Assembly (NCBI GenBank): GCA_018894595.1
Contig: JAHIPN010000077.1
Coordinates: forward strand, 1-5,301
Direction of reading: 5' to 3'
Source: a bacterium
GTDB lineage: Bacteria > Atribacterota > JS1 > SB-45 > 34-128
Length of the DNA: 5,301 bases
In this document: one piece after another, positions 1 through 5,301 of the stretch
Layout: every line of letters begins with the position of its first letter
Position numbering within the stretch: position 1 is the stretch's first letter
Notes under the pieces: model-generated
What the model saw: only the letters and a program-made list of their open reading frames with translations
Database searches by the model: none
Told to the model about the DNA's origin: nothing
Position numbers and translations under genes: made by a program

Positions 1-238
1 GATTCTTTTGTATAGGCTTCCGTTGCGAAAACGACGTCGCCATCTGCATTAATCTTTATTTACGAGGCTGTATAATTCACTTCAGGAAGTACGGTCTTCC
101 TTATGGCCTATCTGTTTCCCTGTGTACGCTTCATCTAATGGTTACCCATTTCAATGCAACACTCGGTATGGGTGGTTGGCTAGACCTTACCCAACAAGGA
201 CTTTCACCCTGTAAGAAATATAAAACTTCTTGGCGCTT
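1..238 (-). ncRNA. Group II intron RNA, 5' part (domain I), partial
   Basis: This looks like the 5' region of a bacterial group II intron (a self-splicing ribozyme and retroelement) on the minus strand, continuing beyond position 1. Seen directly: GCGCCAAG near the 5' end; a stem ACAGGG/CCUUGU closed by a UGAAAGU loop (194-212), the AGGGUGAAAGUCC motif typical of domain I; a stem AAUGG/CCAUU capped by a GUAA (GNRA) tetraloop (137-150); a GGAAG/CUUCC hairpin (about 83-98); and a possible GUUGG/CCAAC pairing. The stretch looks more GC-rich than the neighbouring genes and has no long reading frame, as expected for structured RNA. The intron-encoded reverse transcriptase would lie outside the window. 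The 5' end does not match the consensus GUGYG: by alignment on GCGCC the first two bases are AA, so the exact boundary is uncertain and the intron may be degenerate. Confidence 0.8.
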
Positions 239-339
239 CCTCCGCTAAAAGTTACCGAATTATTGACCTGGAACACCTTCCCTATTTATTCCCAATTATA
301 TTTTTTGTGTTTTTGTGAACTTGTGAACCCCGCTTCCTC
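234..339. repeat. 9-bp direct repeats flanking repeat copy R1
   Basis: CGCTTCCTC occurs at 234-242 and again at 331-339 in the same orientation, bracketing an 88-bp segment that carries repeat copy R1. The left copy overlaps the apparent 5' end of the group II intron. This arrangement resembles a target-site duplication around a small insertion, but a 9-mer match over this distance can also arise by chance, and no equivalent pair was found around copies R2 or R3. Confidence 0.3.
247..289 (-). repeat. Dispersed intergenic repeat, copy R1
   Basis: This 43-bp copy begins AAAAGTTACC on the plus strand. By eye it matches copy R3 (4472-4519) at 40 of 43 positions. It lies about 201 nt downstream of the stop codon of the PHP-ATPase gene and about 8 bp upstream of the apparent 5' end of the group II intron, reading on the minus strand. 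It is the most divergent of the three copies. Translated on the minus strand it gives IGKVFQVNNSVTF, with a TAA codon just before, as in the other copies. Its function is not recognised. Confidence 0.85.
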
Positions 340-490
340 GTCTATATTTTTATTGTCTGTTACAAGGTTTAGTTTCTTCTGCTGTAAGATTGTTTTTCAA
401 CAAAATATCCACATTCAAAATAACTTGTTAATGCTGGTATCTAAATTTTTAGATAACAACTAAACTCGTGTCACTAAATAGAATAATTTA
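290..490. other. Intergenic stretch after the PHP-ATPase gene
   Basis: No gene is supported here. The stretch contains a tandem duplication of TTGTGAAC (313-328), the right-hand 9-bp direct repeat (331-339) and an AT-only inverted repeat (438-455). No protein-coding remnant is evident on the minus strand. A plus-strand frame across 230-463 merely runs through the intron end and repeat R1, and shows no ribosome binding site or protein-like composition. Confidence 0.5.
438..455 (-). terminator. Possible weak hairpin downstream of the PHP-ATPase gene
   Basis: TATCTAAA and TTTAGATA form a perfect 8-bp inverted repeat around two bases, 35 nt past the stop codon of the 878-aa gene. It could act as a transcript 3'-end structure. 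It contains only two G-C pairs and is not followed by a T-run on the minus strand, so it does not meet the normal standard for an intrinsic terminator. Confidence 0.2.
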
Positions 491-3127
491 TTAGTAAGTT
501 ATAATATTATATCTCCGTTCACGTTTTAAAAATGCTTTTTCACCACCATCCAATATCCAAATATACTTATCTCTATATGTTTTATTTTCTATTGTGGCGG
601 GATAGAATTCTGTCTTTTCGTTTTCTATTTCTAATATATGAATGAGCTCTGCGTCACTTCCAATTACAATATTAGCATCACGAGTAATTAAGATAATTTG
701 ACGATTAGTTTTTTGTTTCCTAATAAGCGGAACTAAAACATCAGAAATATATTTGCCATCCAAATGATCTTCAGGTTGATCAATAACTATTGGATTTGTT
801 CCAGCAACTAAAACTATCGCTATTACTATTCCACATCTTTCACCAAATGAAGTATTTTTTAGAAATTTAGTTCCCAGTTTAGTAAAAATTTGTATATTGT
901 TAATATTGTAAAAATATTTTAATAACCTAAGATATAGCTTTTCTAAAAATATATTATCATTAATTAATTCTTGAATTAATAATCTATGTTTTTCAGAATT
1001 CGTAGTAGAATTAACAAAAGTTCTAATATTTTCCTTATTAATGGCATAACTTTCTATATCCGCATCTTTAAAAATAACATTTTCAATAAAATCTGATCTC
1101 AAAATTGTTGTATCTTTAAAACGTTCTTTCACAAAATCAACGACTTTAGATATAAGAACCGAATGGTCTTTTTTTAATTGAAATTGTATTTTTTTATCGG
1201 ATATAGATAGCCCAGCTAATTTTTCTCCCAAAACAACCGTTACTTGTGTAAATCTTTCATAATAACTCAAATAACAAGTTTTAATACCTTTAATAATTTC
1301 ATCTTTCCTTTTAAATATTTTCTCATATGGCTTTTTCTCTAACTTCGATTTTTGAACTTGTTTTTCAAATTCTTTTATTTTTAAATTAGCATCAGCAAGC
1401 TCTTCTATATTTTCTGCAGACAATCCACGTTTACTTAAGTATTCCTTAAGTTCTCTTTTTAAATCAGATAATTTCTGCGGGAATTTATTGATATTATAAA
1501 CTTCTCCTATTTCCTTTAATTTTTTTTGTAAAATATTACGGTATCTGTTTAATGACTTTTTTAAGTTTATTAAGGCATGTCTACCCTGAGTATCAGACCA
1601 ATTATATTGATCCATCAAATCAATCAGCAAGCCAATTTCTTTACATAAATTTTCATTCTCCTGTTGATACTGGCTAAAATCAGCCATTTTTTCTGTAAGT
1701 TCTTTGATTTTTCTCTGAAAGTTTTGATATTTATCTGATTTAATTATGCCAATTTGCTTTTTTAATATTCTGATATTTTCACGAATACTATAGATGGTAG
1801 TGTCAATTTCGGCGATATTATCATATGCGTTAATTAAATTGTTAATCTCATCTTTAGATATTTCCCATTTCTCTTCTAATTTTTGTAAACTATTTTTATT
1901 ATCCAATGAGGATAAGTTATACAATCTATGACTTATCAACTTCGACATTGATTTGATATTTTTAGCACTCTCTTCAATCTCATTTTGGAAGAAAAATTCC
2001 ACCTGGTTAGGCACTTCGCAGTTCGTAAATTCGTTAATTTTTTTAAGTGTCTGAGGTGAAAATATCAAATTATTCAATGGTGAGTTTATACTATGTAACT
2101 TATCAAGGCTTCGTGGTGCCCACTTATTATAAATAAGATGTATTAAAGTGCTTTTGCCAGTGCCACGTCCACCGATTATACAAGTCAAATTGTTTGAAAA
2201 TTCTATTTCAAATGACCCATTTAGGCAAAAATCAGATATTTCACCAGATTCATCTTTTATTTCAACTTTATCTGGCAGTTTTATTTTCAAATAATCAATC
2301 ATTGAATATGTTTCAGATTCTGTTGGATTTTCTGTTTGTATTTTTACTCTTAAATCTGGCTCATAAATAATTTGTTTAAGTCCTTCATAGTTTGGGTCTG
2401 CTTTTATCCAAGTACTGCAGGAACCGACATTGCCTGCATTGCTTGCATCTGATGATGATATTATAGGAATAGGTAATTTATGTCTTGATAAATCTTTAAT
2501 TTTTGTTTTTATTTCTTTAATTTGATTTATTTTATTTTTTATTTCAAAACAGAAAAATGCCTTTGATTCAAAAAATAAATTTAATATTTCTTTCCTCGAT
2601 TGGTTGTCTGCCCTTTTAAAAAAACCGTCATCAGAGCAACAGTGTGCAAATATTGGCAATCCAATATTTTCGTTCCATACTTTTTTTATTAAATCTTTTG
2701 TAGTTATTTCAACTTTCTTTATAGTATTATCAAGATTGAAAAAAGGAGACTCAATTTTACATACATTAAGTAGAAATACTTCAATAACTTCAGACCACTC
2801 ATTTTTTCCTAACCTTTCTTTGTATTCAGGAGAAAATAACATTAATAGGTGCCATCCTTCTTTTGCATCTAATTCAACACCTGGGATAACTTTAATATTA
2901 TATGAATTACTGATAGCGCAATCAATTGCTTGGCCGCAGTTATGATCTGTTATTGCAATGACTTCAATAGATTTATTTTTTACTACTTTTAAAAAATCGT
3001 TAACACTGTTTTTAATCTTATTTTTTGTATTATCATTATTAACTGATGAAAGCCACTCTTGTTTAATTGGTTGAATATGTAAATCACATTTACGCCAAAT
3101 AGAACCCTTTGGAAAAGATTTATTCAT
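491..3127 (-). CDS. PHP-domain / SMC-like ATPase fusion (TrlF-like)
   Basis: This 878-aa protein has two parts. Residues about 12-265 form a PHP phosphoesterase-like domain: DLHIQ (15-19), ITDHN (59-63), GVE (83-85), AH (161-162) and SDAS (226-229), followed by TWIKADPNYEGLKQIIYEP, a stretch typical of the TrlF family. Residues about 300-878 are an SMC/RecN/ABC-type ATPase: Walker A GGRGTGKST (319-327), a coiled-coil arm (roughly 410-610), signature-like TSFGER (759-764), Walker B IVIDQPEDHLD (780-790) and a switch region ITRDANI (814-820). By family knowledge such proteins are cytoplasmic, and ATP-driven conformational change probably controls a hydrolase acting on nucleic acid or nucleotide; the substrate is unknown. 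Odd points: the second His of HxH is Gln19, the usual His of SDAH is Ser229, and the H-loop His is Arg816. The start is set by a good ribosome binding site. An anti-phage role is inferred from architecture and neighbours. Confidence 0.85.
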   Translation of the reverse strand: MNKSFPKGSIWRKCDLHIQPIKQEWLSSVNNDNTKNKIKNSVNDFLKVVKNKSIEVIAITDHNCGQAIDCAISNSYNIKVIPGVELDAKEGWHLLMLFSPEYKERLGKNEWSEVIEVFLLNVCKIESPFFNLDNTIKKVEITTKDLIKKVWNENIGLPIFAHCCSDDGFFKRADNQSRKEILNLFFESKAFFCFEIKNKINQIKEIKTKIKDLSRHKLPIPIISSSDASNAGNVGSCSTWIKADPNYEGLKQIIYEPDLRVKIQTENPTESETYSMIDYLKIKLPDKVEIKDESGEISDFCLNGSFEIEFSNNLTCIIGGRGTGKSTLIHLIYNKWAPRSLDKLHSINSPLNNLIFSPQTLKKINEFTNCEVPNQVEFFFQNEIEESAKNIKSMSKLISHRLYNLSSLDNKNSLQKLEEKWEISKDEINNLINAYDNIAEIDTTIYSIRENIRILKKQIGIIKSDKYQNFQRKIKELTEKMADFSQYQQENENLCKEIGLLIDLMDQYNWSDTQGRHALINLKKSLNRYRNILQKKLKEIGEVYNINKFPQKLSDLKRELKEYLSKRGLSAENIEELADANLKIKEFEKQVQKSKLEKKPYEKIFKRKDEIIKGIKTCYLSYYERFTQVTVVLGEKLAGLSISDKKIQFQLKKDHSVLISKVVDFVKERFKDTTILRSDFIENVIFKDADIESYAINKENIRTFVNSTTNSEKHRLLIQELINDNIFLEKLYLRLLKYFYNINNIQIFTKLGTKFLKNTSFGERCGIVIAIVLVAGTNPIVIDQPEDHLDGKYISDVLVPLIRKQKTNRQIILITRDANIVIGSDAELIHILEIENEKTEFYPATIENKTYRDKYIWILDGGEKAFLKRERRYNIITY

Positions 3128-3135
3128 CTTTTATT

Positions 3136-3142
3136 CCACCTT
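3136..3142 (-). promoter_or_regulatory. Ribosome binding site of the PHP-ATPase gene
   Basis: AAGGTGG lies 8 nt upstream of the ATG at 3125-3127 on the minus strand. The strong Shine-Dalgarno match and correct spacing support this start, which also leaves the PHP motif I at residue 15, as is normal for an N-terminal PHP domain. Confidence 0.75.
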
Positions 3143-3394
3143 ATTATTATTTTATCCAACTTATGTTAAGCTTGGGAGCCTTAAGTATAACGCTTTTTAA
3201 AGATCGCTGCACCGATTATTTATAATCACTTATTTATTACTAGGATAATAATTAAATTAGTTACACATACTATTTTTCTATGGTATAGCCTTCCCTTTTA
3301 CGAGGTCTTCCTTTAAGACTTCTATCGATATATTAACATCTAAAGCTTCAAACATCTGGTTAAGAAACTCCTCAGATCCTATAGGTTTTCCATT
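3143..3394. other. Intergenic region upstream of the PHP-ATPase gene
   Basis: This region contains the leader of the PHP-ATPase gene and the short orphan reading frame listed at 3278-3433. A TATACT hexamer at 3184-3189 (minus strand) could be a -10 element for the gene, but no acceptable -35 lies 16-18 nt upstream, so no promoter is called. A TTAACA/TAATAA pair nearer the gene is too close to the ribosome binding site to be useful. No RNA gene was recognised. Confidence 0.4.
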
Positions 3395-3433
3395 AAAAGT
3401 TACCGGATTATTGACTTGGCACACCTTCCCGAT
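3278..3433 (-). pseudogene. Orphan reading frame or gene fragment fused to repeat R2
   Basis: On the minus strand a 51-codon open frame runs from a TAA inside repeat R2 through the repeat (IGKVCQVNNPVTF) into NGKPIGSEEFLNQMFEALD, continuing with VNISIEVLKEDLVKGKAIP and a TAG stop. The C-terminal two thirds are protein-like: an amphipathic, charged helical composition unlike translated noise. There is no ATG before residue 27 and no clear ribosome binding site, although GTG codons occur. It may be the 3' remnant of a gene truncated at the repeat, or a small gene with an unusual start. The family is not recognised. Confidence 0.4.
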
Positions 3434-3442
3434 TTATCTAAT
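3395..3442 (-). repeat. Dispersed intergenic repeat, copy R2
   Basis: This 48-bp copy matches R3 at 45 of 48 positions, in the same orientation as R1 and R3. It lies 35 nt downstream of the stop codon of the nuclease gene. In this copy only, ATTGAC inside the repeat (3410-3415) is inverted as GTCAAT just outside it (3443-3448). Reading on the minus strand, the repeat runs in frame into the orphan coding fragment. Confidence 0.9.
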
Positions 3443-3477
3443 GTCAATGTTGAGACCCTCTTTCTCTTATTTTTAAT

Positions 3478-4392
3478 TTACTTTCCAGTTAATTTTTTGT
3501 AAGCCATTTCAAATAACGGTAAAAAATCTTTAGTTTTGGTTTTCCCGGGTTTAATGTAATAAGCCGCTTCCTTCCAGTGTTTTTCATATTTCGTCATTTT
3601 AATCGGCATACTATTTGCTTGTTTTTCATCAAGTTTAAAGAAGAAGGCAAAAGTTTTTGAACCAATCCACTTTATTCCAAAAGCAATGAAAAATCCTGCT
3701 TTAAAACTACAATAATGTTTATTATATTTAGTTTCCAAAGACCAACCTCTTTCTTTGATAATGGATTCAGTTTCCTTTATGTATTTCATAAATTCCTTTG
3801 CACTATTTTTGTTAAATTCCTTTTTATAAAATTCTTCATCATATACTTGTAATCCACTTACAGTTTTCGGTTTAATTCTCTTCTCTTCTTCTAATTTATT
3901 TACCAATATTAATTGATTATCCTCTTCTACCCATCTTTTTATTTCAATCAAATCAACAGGATAATTAATTTTTTCAACAATATCTAAAGTTGATTTTAAT
4001 ATACTCGGGGCAATGATGATGATCCGCACTTGAAAATCATCCCAACTAATCGACAATTCATCAGGTTTATTTTCATACTCCAGCCAGAGAGATTTTATTG
4101 AATCAGGATTTGTTTCTGCCCAAAAAGCATACTGGAGAACTTGGGGAATGATGGAGGCATCAACAGTTACATTTTTCATCTCAATAATGCAAATATTTCC
4201 GTCATTATCTATTCCTACTATATCCGGGATTCCAGATTTATTCCCTCCCCTTACTTGTCTTTTAATTAAAAATATATCTTCTAATATCTCAGGTGTATTA
4301 TAAATAATTTTTTCAAATTCTTCTTCAGTCTTAAATGGTGTTGATAAAAGACTTTTAGTTTCTTGTTTGGTTTTCCAAAATAAATTTGCCAT
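3478..4392 (-). CDS. PD-(D/E)XK nuclease-like protein, possibly NucS/DUF91-related
   Basis: This is a 304-aa cytoplasmic protein. The N-terminal half has a restriction-endonuclease-like core: a helix with Glu24-Glu27 (EEEFEKII), then GIPDIVGID (54-62) giving Asp57, CIIEMKN (68-74) giving Glu71-x-Lys73, and QVLQY (84-88), the Q-x3-Y motif seen in RecB-type nucleases. Together this reads as D-(13)-E-x-K with intact catalytic residues. Residues about 160-185 form a charged linker. Residues about 190-304 are a separate basic domain rich in aromatics and lysine, perhaps DUF5655-like; this name is a guess. It probably cuts DNA (inference). It has its own ribosome binding site and a promoter-like sequence, and lies between repeats R3 and R2. 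Neighbours suggest defence, but a repair role as in NucS-type proteins is possible. No membrane segment or signal peptide is seen. Confidence 0.8.
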   Translation of the reverse strand: MANLFWKTKQETKSLLSTPFKTEEEFEKIIYNTPEILEDIFLIKRQVRGGNKSGIPDIVGIDNDGNICIIEMKNVTVDASIIPQVLQYAFWAETNPDSIKSLWLEYENKPDELSISWDDFQVRIIIIAPSILKSTLDIVEKINYPVDLIEIKRWVEEDNQLILVNKLEEEKRIKPKTVSGLQVYDEEFYKKEFNKNSAKEFMKYIKETESIIKERGWSLETKYNKHYCSFKAGFFIAFGIKWIGSKTFAFFFKLDEKQANSMPIKMTKYEKHWKEAAYYIKPGKTKTKDFLPLFEMAYKKLTGK

Positions 4393-4400
4393 ATTGTTTT

Positions 4401-4407
4401 ACCTCTT
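4401..4407 (-). promoter_or_regulatory. Ribosome binding site of the nuclease gene
   Basis: AAGAGGT lies 8 nt upstream of the ATG at 4390-4392 on the minus strand, a normal Shine-Dalgarno distance that supports this start codon. Confidence 0.65.
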
Positions 4408-4413
4408 TCTAAA

Positions 4414-4442
4414 ATATTACATAATGATACTTCTGGGGTCAA
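4414..4442 (-). promoter_or_regulatory. Sigma-70-like promoter for the nuclease gene
   Basis: On the minus strand TTGACC (4437-4442) and TAATAT (4414-4419) are separated by exactly 17 nt, close to the -35/-10 consensus. The predicted transcript start, near 4407, would give a very short leader with the ribosome binding site close to its 5' end. The promoter lies between repeat R3 and the gene, so the nuclease gene can be expressed independently of the restriction-modification unit upstream. Confidence 0.5.
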
Positions 4443-4471
4443 GCTTCACAATTTCACATACGAAAAATTAG

Positions 4472-4519
4472 AAAAGTTACCAAATTATTGACTTGGCACA
4501 CCTTCCCTATTTATCTAAT
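4472..4519 (-). repeat. Dispersed intergenic repeat, copy R3
   Basis: This 48-bp copy is used here as the reference. It lies 50 nt after the stop of the 49-codon gene and 79 nt before the nuclease gene. The minus-strand translation is IGKVCQVNNLVTF. CCAA (4480-4483) can pair with TTGG (4493-4496) around a 9-nt loop, but this pairing is only partly kept in the other copies (G-U pairs in R2, broken in R1), so a conserved hairpin is not well supported. Confidence 0.9.
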
Positions 4520-4569
4520 TTAAAAGTAAAATATTAATTGTCTAAGAAAATGGGATATATCTCTATTTA

Positions 4570-4719
4570 TTAAAGATCGTTGTTGAGTGGGTATGTTTTT
4601 GTAAATAATTTTCTCAAACTACTTTCTTGCAAGGTGTAATTTTCAAGAGAATCATAGAGTTTGAGATATTTTTCAACTTCTGTTTGTGATGATTTATTTA
4701 TATCTAAATGCTTTCTCAT
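4570..4719 (-). CDS. Small 49-aa protein coupled to the restriction-modification gene
   Basis: This short reading frame starts with ATG only 2 nt after the TAA of the upstream gene (TAA-TT-ATG), which suggests translational coupling; no separate ribosome binding site is evident. The product starts MRKHLDINKSS and has a hydrophilic, probably helical middle (EVEKYLKLYDSLENY) and an end QESSLRKLFTKTYPLNNDL. The composition is protein-like, with regularly spaced Leu/Tyr and charged residues suggesting one or two amphipathic helices and no membrane segment. The family is not recognised with certainty. Given its position it could be an accessory or control protein of the restriction-modification enzyme (inference). 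Less likely, it is a displaced C-terminal piece of that enzyme. Confidence 0.6.
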   Translation of the reverse strand: MRKHLDINKSSQTEVEKYLKLYDSLENYTLQESSLRKLFTKTYPLNNDL

Positions 4720-4721
4720 AA

Positions 4722-5301
4722 TTAAATACTACTATCTATTTCTTTCATAATTCTATTAGTTTCCGCCAGCGCTACAATTATTTTCTGATAGTGCTCGATA
4801 TCTGTATTGGTCAAAGCACGCCCCTTGCGGTCTTTTAGCCACTTCTGTGCTGGTTGATAACCACCGATATAAAAATTCCATGCTACTTCGGGAACATTGC
4901 CGAAGTATTGCTCGGGGTTGATAAATACTTTTCCGCTTTTATAAGCTAATTTTTCAACGGTATCAGAACCAGCGATGGGATAAGTGGTGATGAATTGATT
5001 TACCTTTGGCGATTCGAAGAGATGTAAAGAGCGCAATTCAGCACCGAGCGCGACCAGTTTTTTGAAAGTTTTTGTATCTTTCGGATAGGGCACACGCGGA
5101 AAATCAATTTTCAAAAATTCTTTATATTTTTCGCGATAATTTGGAGAATGCAGAACGGCGTAGATATAATCAAAAATATCTTCGGGTGAAACTTTGCCGA
5201 CAATTTTTTCTATTTCATCAACTATTTCTTTTTTGAGATTTGGGATGCGTGAGCCGTCTTCGGCGTATAAATAAAGAGGAAAATTGTAATATGCCGCAAA
5301 A
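4722..5301 (-). CDS. Type ISP / Eco57I-like restriction-modification enzyme, C-terminal part (partial)
   Basis: Only the last 192 residues are in the window; the frame stays open to the right edge, so the start lies outside. It reads FAAYYNFPLYLYAEDGS, then PEDIFDYIYAVLHSPNYREK, FLKIDFPRVPYPKD, LGAELRSLHLF, VPEVAWNFYIGGYQPAQKWL and ALAETNRIMKEID. These motifs are, from memory, characteristic of the C-terminal target-recognition region of single-polypeptide (type ISP, LlaGI/LlaBIII-like) or related Eco57I-type enzymes, which combine DNA methylation and ATP- or AdoMet-dependent cleavage. The catalytic nuclease, helicase and methylase domains would be upstream, outside the window. A TTG codon at 5112-5114 (Leu in FLKIDF) could be mistaken for a start, but coding clearly continues upstream of it. 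The region looks less AT-rich than the other genes here. Confidence 0.85.
   Translation of the reverse strand, partial: FAAYYNFPLYLYAEDGSRIPNLKKEIVDEIEKIVGKVSPEDIFDYIYAVLHSPNYREKYKEFLKIDFPRVPYPKDTKTFKKLVALGAELRSLHLFESPKVNQFITTYPIAGSDTVEKLAYKSGKVFINPEQYFGNVPEVAWNFYIGGYQPAQKWLKDRKGRALTNTDIEHYQKIIVALAETNRIMKEIDSSI

Noticed and set aside
230..463. Plus-strand open frame of 77 codons
   Set aside because: It runs through the intron end, repeat R1 and AT-rich intergenic DNA, has no ribosome binding site and encodes a low-complexity Phe/Ser-rich peptide; the opposite strand explains the sequence.
2604..2945. Plus-strand open frame of 113 codons
   Set aside because: It lies wholly inside the well-supported PHP-ATPase coding sequence on the minus strand.
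3443..3477. Terminator after the nuclease gene
   Set aside because: Only a 4-bp GAGA/TCTC pairing is visible and there is no following T-run.
247..4519. Repeats as integron attC sites
   Set aside because: The layout is cassette-like, but no RYYYAAC/GTTRRRY core pair or paired internal boxes are present, and the weak CCAA/TTGG pairing is not conserved in all copies.
247..4519. Repeats as a CRISPR array
   Set aside because: Copies are separated by about 3.1 kb and 1.1 kb containing genes, not by uniform short spacers.
3197..4582. Shared TTAAAGATCG-type 13-mer at 3197-3209 and 4570-4582
   Set aside because: A 12 of 13 match in AT-rich sequence of this length is expected by chance, and one copy is the 3' end of a coding sequence.
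4722..5114. Treating the restriction-modification fragment as a complete 130-aa gene starting at TTG
   Set aside because: Coding with family-like motifs continues in the same frame upstream of the TTG to the window edge, so the gene is partial, not small.

Overview
The window comes from an AT-rich bacterial genome, in what looks like a defence-type accessory region. All recognisable genes are on the minus strand. Purine-rich Shine-Dalgarno sites, one sigma-70-like promoter and a group II intron point to a bacterium. The sequence alone does not fix the phylum.

Reading in the direction of transcription (from position 5301 down to 1), the layout is as follows. (1) The C-terminal 192 residues of a large enzyme that runs off the window edge, resembling the specificity end of single-polypeptide (type ISP / Eco57I-like) restriction-modification enzymes. 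(2) A 49-codon gene starting 2 nt after its stop. (3) Repeat copy R3. (4) A 304-aa protein with a PD-(D/E)XK nuclease core, preceded by a good promoter and ribosome binding site. (5) Repeat copy R2, fused in frame to a short orphan reading frame. (6) An 878-aa protein combining an N-terminal PHP phosphoesterase-like domain with an SMC/ABC-type ATPase and a long coiled coil (TrlF-like). (7) Repeat copy R1. (8) The 5' part of a group II intron RNA, cut by the left window edge.

The most notable structure is a 43-48 bp sequence present three times in the same orientation. One copy lies downstream of each coding unit (about 201, 35 and 50 nt after the stop codons), so the units are separated like cassettes. 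The sites do not have the integron attC consensus. The genes fit anti-phage or anti-plasmid roles: a restriction-modification enzyme, a stand-alone nuclease and an ATPase-coupled PHP protein. Whether they act together or were gathered independently cannot be decided here. The promoter before the nuclease gene and the gaps with repeats favour separate units. The PHP domain lacks two usual metal-binding histidines and the ATPase lacks the usual H-loop histidine, so its chemistry may be altered.
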